A stretch of 10,138 bases of DNA, from assembly GCA_964451605.1 (NCBI GenBank), contig CAYVJA010000072.1:1-10138 (forward strand), read 5' to 3'. Each line of letters starts with the position of its first letter. Positions within the stretch are counted from its first letter, which is position 1. Shown here piece by piece: positions 7,091 to 10,138 of this stretch. This DNA comes from JAQVSH01 sp964451605. Lineage in GTDB: Bacteria; Bacteroidota; Bacteroidia; Bacteroidales; UBA4181. The position numbers were made by a program, and so were the translations under genes. The notes under the pieces are model-generated. The model saw nothing but the letters and a program-made list of their open reading frames with translations, made no database searches and was not told the origin of the DNA.

Positions 7091-8230
7091 ATGAAGATTA
7101 ACACAATCCGATATCAGGTTCTCTCTACGCCCCAAGCCCCTTTCCAGGAGATGGTGGCATCGATACTGGCACAAGCCGCCAGGCCGGGAGAGAATCTGAT
7201 TCCTCTGCGCCTGATTCTTTTCGGCAACCCGACCAACAGTGAGGCCTACAGAAACGAATTTACTTTCATCAAATCGGCCATTTCGGCCCGCTTCGGCACC
7301 CGGGTTCCCGCGTTCAGTTATCTGGCTCAACCTCCCGTAGGTGCGGGTATGTTTGCCGAATTACATCTGTTGGAATATCACAACGAGTCACTCGCTTTCC
7401 GGAGTTTCGAAAGCATACCCTATGTAACCGTAACCACCCCCTATTGTAAAGAGTTCTTTGCGGGAGGCTTTTTGGCCTCCAATCCTTCACTCCCCCTATC
7501 GGAGCAGGCAAAAGAGCTATTCGGGCAGATTTCCCGCTGCATGCAAAACGAACAGATGCCCGTTTCGTCTATTGTACGGCAGTGGAACTACATTGAGGGC
7601 ATTACAAAAACCGACAGCGAAGGGGAACAACACTATCAGGCATTCAATGATGCCCGTTCGGCCTTTTACAGCACGGCCCAATGGCCCTGCGGATACCCGG
7701 CCGCTACAGGCATCGGCACCACATGCGGAGGATTGGTTATAGACCTTGAGGCAGCTCTCTCCTACTCCGACCAAATCGGGATTCAGCCCATCGACAACAA
7801 AATGCAGATTTCGGCACACTCCTATTCGCAAAAAGTGTTGCACGGAAAAGCCTATGCGCCGGGGTGTGGTAAGAGCACCCCGAAGTTCGAAAGGGCCAAA
7901 GCATGGATAGATGGCAAACAGCGACGGCTCTACATCTCCGGAACAGCTGCCATCCGGGGAGAATTGAGCATGGGTATCGGTAATGTGACCGAACAGACCC
8001 GTATCACCCTCGAAAATATGGAATTTCTGGCCAGACAGGGAAATCCGGAAGCTGCCGAAAGTCCTGACCCTCCGTTTACTCTGCTGCGAGTCTATCTGAA
8101 AGAAGCCGGGTTCCGGCAAAAGGTCGAAAAGGTTCTGGAGGCTCAATACACCCGAGTCCCGGCCATCTGGATAACTGCCGATGTATGCCGTGACGAGCTC
8201 TTGGTTGAGATAGAGGCAATATGCCGTTAA
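7091..8230 (+). CDS. Chorismatase (FkbO/Hyg5/XanB2)-like, Rid-fold protein
   Basis: This is a 379-residue cytoplasmic protein without signal peptide. It aligns by eye, from memory, with FkbO-type chorismatases over its whole length. The shared segments are RQWNYIEGI followed by HYQAFNDARSAFY (residues about 164-194), PAATGIGTTCGG (about 205-216), ISAHSYS, FERAKAW, LYISGTAAIRG, TLENMEFL, and the C-terminus LRVYLKE...DELLVEIEAICR. FkbO hydrolyses chorismate to 3,4-dihydroxycyclohexadienoate plus pyruvate; Hyg5 and XanB2 make 3-hydroxybenzoate, and XanB2 also 4-hydroxybenzoate. The catalytic glutamate of FkbO (Glu338, near the C-terminus) corresponds to Glu373 here. The stretch that reads roughly GHxxxHxGD in characterised enzymes is GELSMGIGN, so the substrate or reaction may differ. 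An insertion, YAPGCGKSTPK, also precedes FERAK. It follows the di-heme protein gene by 4 bases and converges on fkp. Fold membership is confident, activity is not. Confidence 0.82.
   Translation: MKINTIRYQVLSTPQAPFQEMVASILAQAARPGENLIPLRLILFGNPTNSEAYRNEFTFIKSAISARFGTRVPAFSYLAQPPVGAGMFAELHLLEYHNESLAFRSFESIPYVTVTTPYCKEFFAGGFLASNPSLPLSEQAKELFGQISRCMQNEQMPVSSIVRQWNYIEGITKTDSEGEQHYQAFNDARSAFYSTAQWPCGYPAATGIGTTCGGLVIDLEAALSYSDQIGIQPIDNKMQISAHSYSQKVLHGKAYAPGCGKSTPKFERAKAWIDGKQRRLYISGTAAIRGELSMGIGNVTEQTRITLENMEFLARQGNPEAAESPDPPFTLLRVYLKEAGFRQKVEKVLEAQYTRVPAIWITADVCRDELLVEIEAICR
7860..7882 (+). repeat. Strong hairpin inside the chorismatase-like gene
   Basis: Perfect GC-rich 7-bp arms, CGGGGTG (7860-7866) and CACCCCG (7876-7882), surround a 9-base loop. 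The hairpin falls in the codons for the family-atypical insertion PGCGKSTPK. No T tract follows, so it is not a standard terminator. It may be only a coincidence of coding sequence. Confidence 0.3.
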
Positions 8231-8249
8231 TCAGGCGGTTAAACAGGAA

Positions 8250-10138
8250 CTACGAACGTGATACCCTAAATCCGGTCTGAGAGAGCGAGAACTCCACAAA
8301 CCGGGCCTTTTCGTTGATCCGATTTGCGTTAAGTAATGTGCGAATCCGCAGAGCCGCTTCCGGATCCTTGGCCACAATGAACATATAGCCCCCGCCTCCG
8401 GCACCTAAGAGTTTATAGCCCAGGGTATACGGTTCTATCATAGCGCCTATCTGCTCTATAGCGGGAGGTTCGGTTCCGGAATCGAGCAACCGGTTAAAGT
8501 GCCGCGACCGACCCACCATTTTCCCCATACTCAGGAAATCGTCTCTTTGAAGTGCCTCGGCAAAGTTGCGGGAGTGCTCCTGCATCTCTCGCAGTAACGA
8601 CAAGTGGCTGCGACTGTTGAGAAACATTCCCCTTACAATTTCGGCCAGAATCTGTTTTGCCATCCGGGTAATCCCTGTATAATAGAGCAGCATGGAGGCA
8701 TGTGTGTCCGGGTTAAGAAACATCCTGTCGGGGAGCCAGCGGGTTACAGGCATCTGCACCATTCCCGGCACCGTCTCCAGCCACTTCAACCCGGGAAGAA
8801 CTCCCCCGTATTGATCCTGCCAGCCCCCGCCTGTAGTGAGAAGTTGCTCGAGCGAAAGGGTTCGCCTGCAGATCTCGCCGGCATCCCACCCAAGAGAGCA
8901 GAGGTCGGAAAGGGTTCCCAGTACGGTTGCCGCCAGAATAGAGCTGGTTCCCAAACCGGATCCTTTGGGGACAGCCGAAAGAAGGGTGAGCTCTATGCCT
9001 CCCCCGAAAGCGATGAGTTGATCGCGCAACGAAGCAAAATTCCCCGACGAAAAGCGGGGATGAAATCCGGCCAGAGAGAGTGCTGCCTTGGGAATGGAGA
9101 AAGGCGATCCGGCCTCTTCAAGACGAGAAAGCTCCTGGTAAGTGGTAATCCGTTCGGACGAACCGAGATCGATAGATCGCAGTACAATATGGGGTTCCTG
9201 AACTCTGCGGGCAAAAGCCTGCAAAGGTTGCTGGCCGTTCAGTTCGACTGCCAGATTAATCACGCTTCCCCCCTCCGAAAGACAGAAGGGAGGCGTATCG
9301 GTCCAACCTCCGGCCAGATCGAGACGAACCGGACTGCGGCCCCACACAATCTGGTCTTCCTGAATGGCCAGCCTGGGCATCACAGGGTGCGCAGCAGCCA
9401 TATCGACCACCACCTCCCGTAAACAGTCGAACGCGGCCTGTTCGTGGAGTTCGCCGTTTTTGTGCGTCATAGAGGCCACACTGGCCAGAAACATCCTATG
9501 ACTCATCTCCTTTAGCGGCTCGTTTGCAAACTCGGGATGCGGAGGAAGAGGCAGATTATACTGTGCAAAATAGCGAGACACCTCAAGCAGATCGACCTGA
9601 TAAAAGACGCTCTTCTCCTGATTTTTTGCCAACAGGGGAAGATTCTCCAGAAAAAGCGTCTCTCTCTGGGCGTAAACACGCTTCATATTGGCTTTTCTGT
9701 TCAGATCGGAAGCCGACATACGGGGAACCGACTGCCAGAGCGCCGCCAGGGTGGCATCGGAGGCAGAGGCAGAGGCAGAACCGCCCCGCTTCGGGGTGTG
9801 TGAGAGTTCGGGCAACGCAAAGGCGTACGAGAACTTCGACTGTGCAATCATCCAGGAAAGAAGACGATTGGCCTCCTCTATCGATGCTACCACAGGGAAA
9901 AGAGGCACCTGCTGTATATCGGCATTCGGATCTATGCCCGCACCCTCGAACGAAAGCCCGCGAACCGAGAGCCACTCATTGAGCGGGCCTCCCATCCATT
10001 GTGCCTCAACTGCCCTTCCCGAAAAGGTATCGAAATAGCCATAAGGTCTGAGAACAAAATTTGCTTCCCCAACGGGTACCACATCAATGCAAACTGTGGC
10101 AGGAACATCCAGATCCCAGTCGTTTCGCGGTATTCCGG
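8250..10138 (-). CDS. fkp: Bifunctional L-fucokinase / L-fucose-1-phosphate guanylyltransferase, C-terminal part (5' end beyond right edge)
   Basis: Fkp phosphorylates L-fucose with ATP and then couples it to GTP, giving GDP-L-fucose for fucosylation of capsule and surface glycoproteins. The visible part is 628 codons plus stop. The protein of Bacteroides fragilis has about 949 residues, with pyrophosphorylase at the N-terminus and kinase at the C-terminus. All three GHMP kinase motifs are present: WGRSPVRLDLAGGWTDTPP (about 9290-9350), the phosphate-binding PKGSGLGTSS (about 8940-8969), and LLGAGGGGYMF (about 8380-8415). A tract for Ser-Ala repeats lies in the linker region. The frame continues upstream of the GTG at 10082 to the window edge with PRNDWDLDVPATVCIDV, so that GTG is not the start. 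The N-terminal nucleotidyltransferase site lies outside the window. The gene converges on the chorismatase-like gene with 19 bases between stops and no clear terminator. Confidence 0.93.
   Translation of the reverse strand, partial: GIPRNDWDLDVPATVCIDVVPVGEANFVLRPYGYFDTFSGRAVEAQWMGGPLNEWLSVRGLSFEGAGIDPNADIQQVPLFPVVASIEEANRLLSWMIAQSKFSYAFALPELSHTPKRGGSASASASDATLAALWQSVPRMSASDLNRKANMKRVYAQRETLFLENLPLLAKNQEKSVFYQVDLLEVSRYFAQYNLPLPPHPEFANEPLKEMSHRMFLASVASMTHKNGELHEQAAFDCLREVVVDMAAAHPVMPRLAIQEDQIVWGRSPVRLDLAGGWTDTPPFCLSEGGSVINLAVELNGQQPLQAFARRVQEPHIVLRSIDLGSSERITTYQELSRLEEAGSPFSIPKAALSLAGFHPRFSSGNFASLRDQLIAFGGGIELTLLSAVPKGSGLGTSSILAATVLGTLSDLCSLGWDAGEICRRTLSLEQLLTTGGGWQDQYGGVLPGLKWLETVPGMVQMPVTRWLPDRMFLNPDTHASMLLYYTGITRMAKQILAEIVRGMFLNSRSHLSLLREMQEHSRNFAEALQRDDFLSMGKMVGRSRHFNRLLDSGTEPPAIEQIGAMIEPYTLGYKLLGAGGGGYMFIVAKDPEAALRIRTLLNANRINEKARFVEFSLSQTGFRVSRS
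9760..9777. repeat. Three tandem copies of the hexamer GAGGCA in fkp
   Basis: Three perfect head-to-tail copies of GAGGCA (plus strand) encode alternating Ser and Ala on the minus strand (GGSASASASDA), in the linker ahead of the kinase domain. The unit is six bases, so a change in copy number keeps the frame. The tract is short and may be stable. Confidence 0.6.

Noticed and set aside
7517..8146. 209-codon minus-strand ORF inside the chorismatase-like gene
   Set aside because: No recognisable features, and the plus strand matches a known family along its whole length.
8231..8249. Possible bidirectional terminator between the chorismatase-like gene and fkp
   Set aside because: The 19 bases contain no hairpin with adjoining T tract in either direction.
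8604..9422. 272-codon plus-strand ORF opposite fkp
   Set aside because: It overlaps all the kinase core on the other strand and has low-complexity, unrecognisable sequence.
1..10138. CRISPR arrays, tRNA or rRNA genes, insertion sequences, integrase or attachment sites
   Set aside because: No regularly spaced repeats, RNA gene signatures, transposase motifs or terminal inverted repeats were seen.

Overview
The window reads as the chromosome of a member of the Bacteroidota, most likely of the order Bacteroidales. The signs are lipoprotein signal peptides with an acidic or polar residue run after the lipobox cysteine, a bifunctional fucokinase/GDP-fucose pyrophosphorylase (Fkp), a multi-repeat fasciclin lipoprotein, no Shine-Dalgarno boxes at the gene starts, and sequences matching the Bacteroidota promoter element TAnnTTTG. 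The genus cannot be decided from the sequence.

Layout. (1) Positions 1-1628, minus strand: the N-terminal 542 codons of a surface lipoprotein with fasciclin (FAS1) repeats. It runs off the left edge and is easily missed because its stop lies outside the window. (2) Positions 1629-2221: an AT-rich divergent intergenic region of about 590 bp. It holds candidate promoters, four copies of the heptamer TTTAACA in helically phased pairs, two abutting palindromes, an inverted repeat and two very short ORFs in what would be the leader of the fasciclin gene. (3) Positions 2222-8230, plus strand: five closely spaced genes. They encode a SUMF1/FGE-fold lipoprotein, a polytopic GT-C-like membrane protein, a secreted protein of unknown family, a secreted beta-propeller plus di-heme cytochrome c peroxidase-like protein, and a chorismatase (FkbO/Hyg5/XanB2)-like protein. 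(4) Positions 8250-10138, minus strand: the C-terminal two thirds of Fkp, converging on the five-gene cluster with only 19 bp between the stops.

Working together. The plus-strand cluster is the most interesting part. It puts a cytoplasmic chorismatase-fold enzyme, which in known members makes hydroxybenzoates or related compounds from chorismate, directly beside a periplasmic di-heme redox protein, two other exported proteins and a membrane glycosyltransferase-like protein. A route in which an aromatic compound is made inside the cell and used or oxidised at the envelope is possible. This is inference from adjacency only. A promoter-like box inside the annotated 5' end of the cytochrome gene suggests that the last two genes can be expressed as their own unit. 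Fkp makes GDP-L-fucose for capsule and glycoprotein fucosylation and is probably functionally separate.
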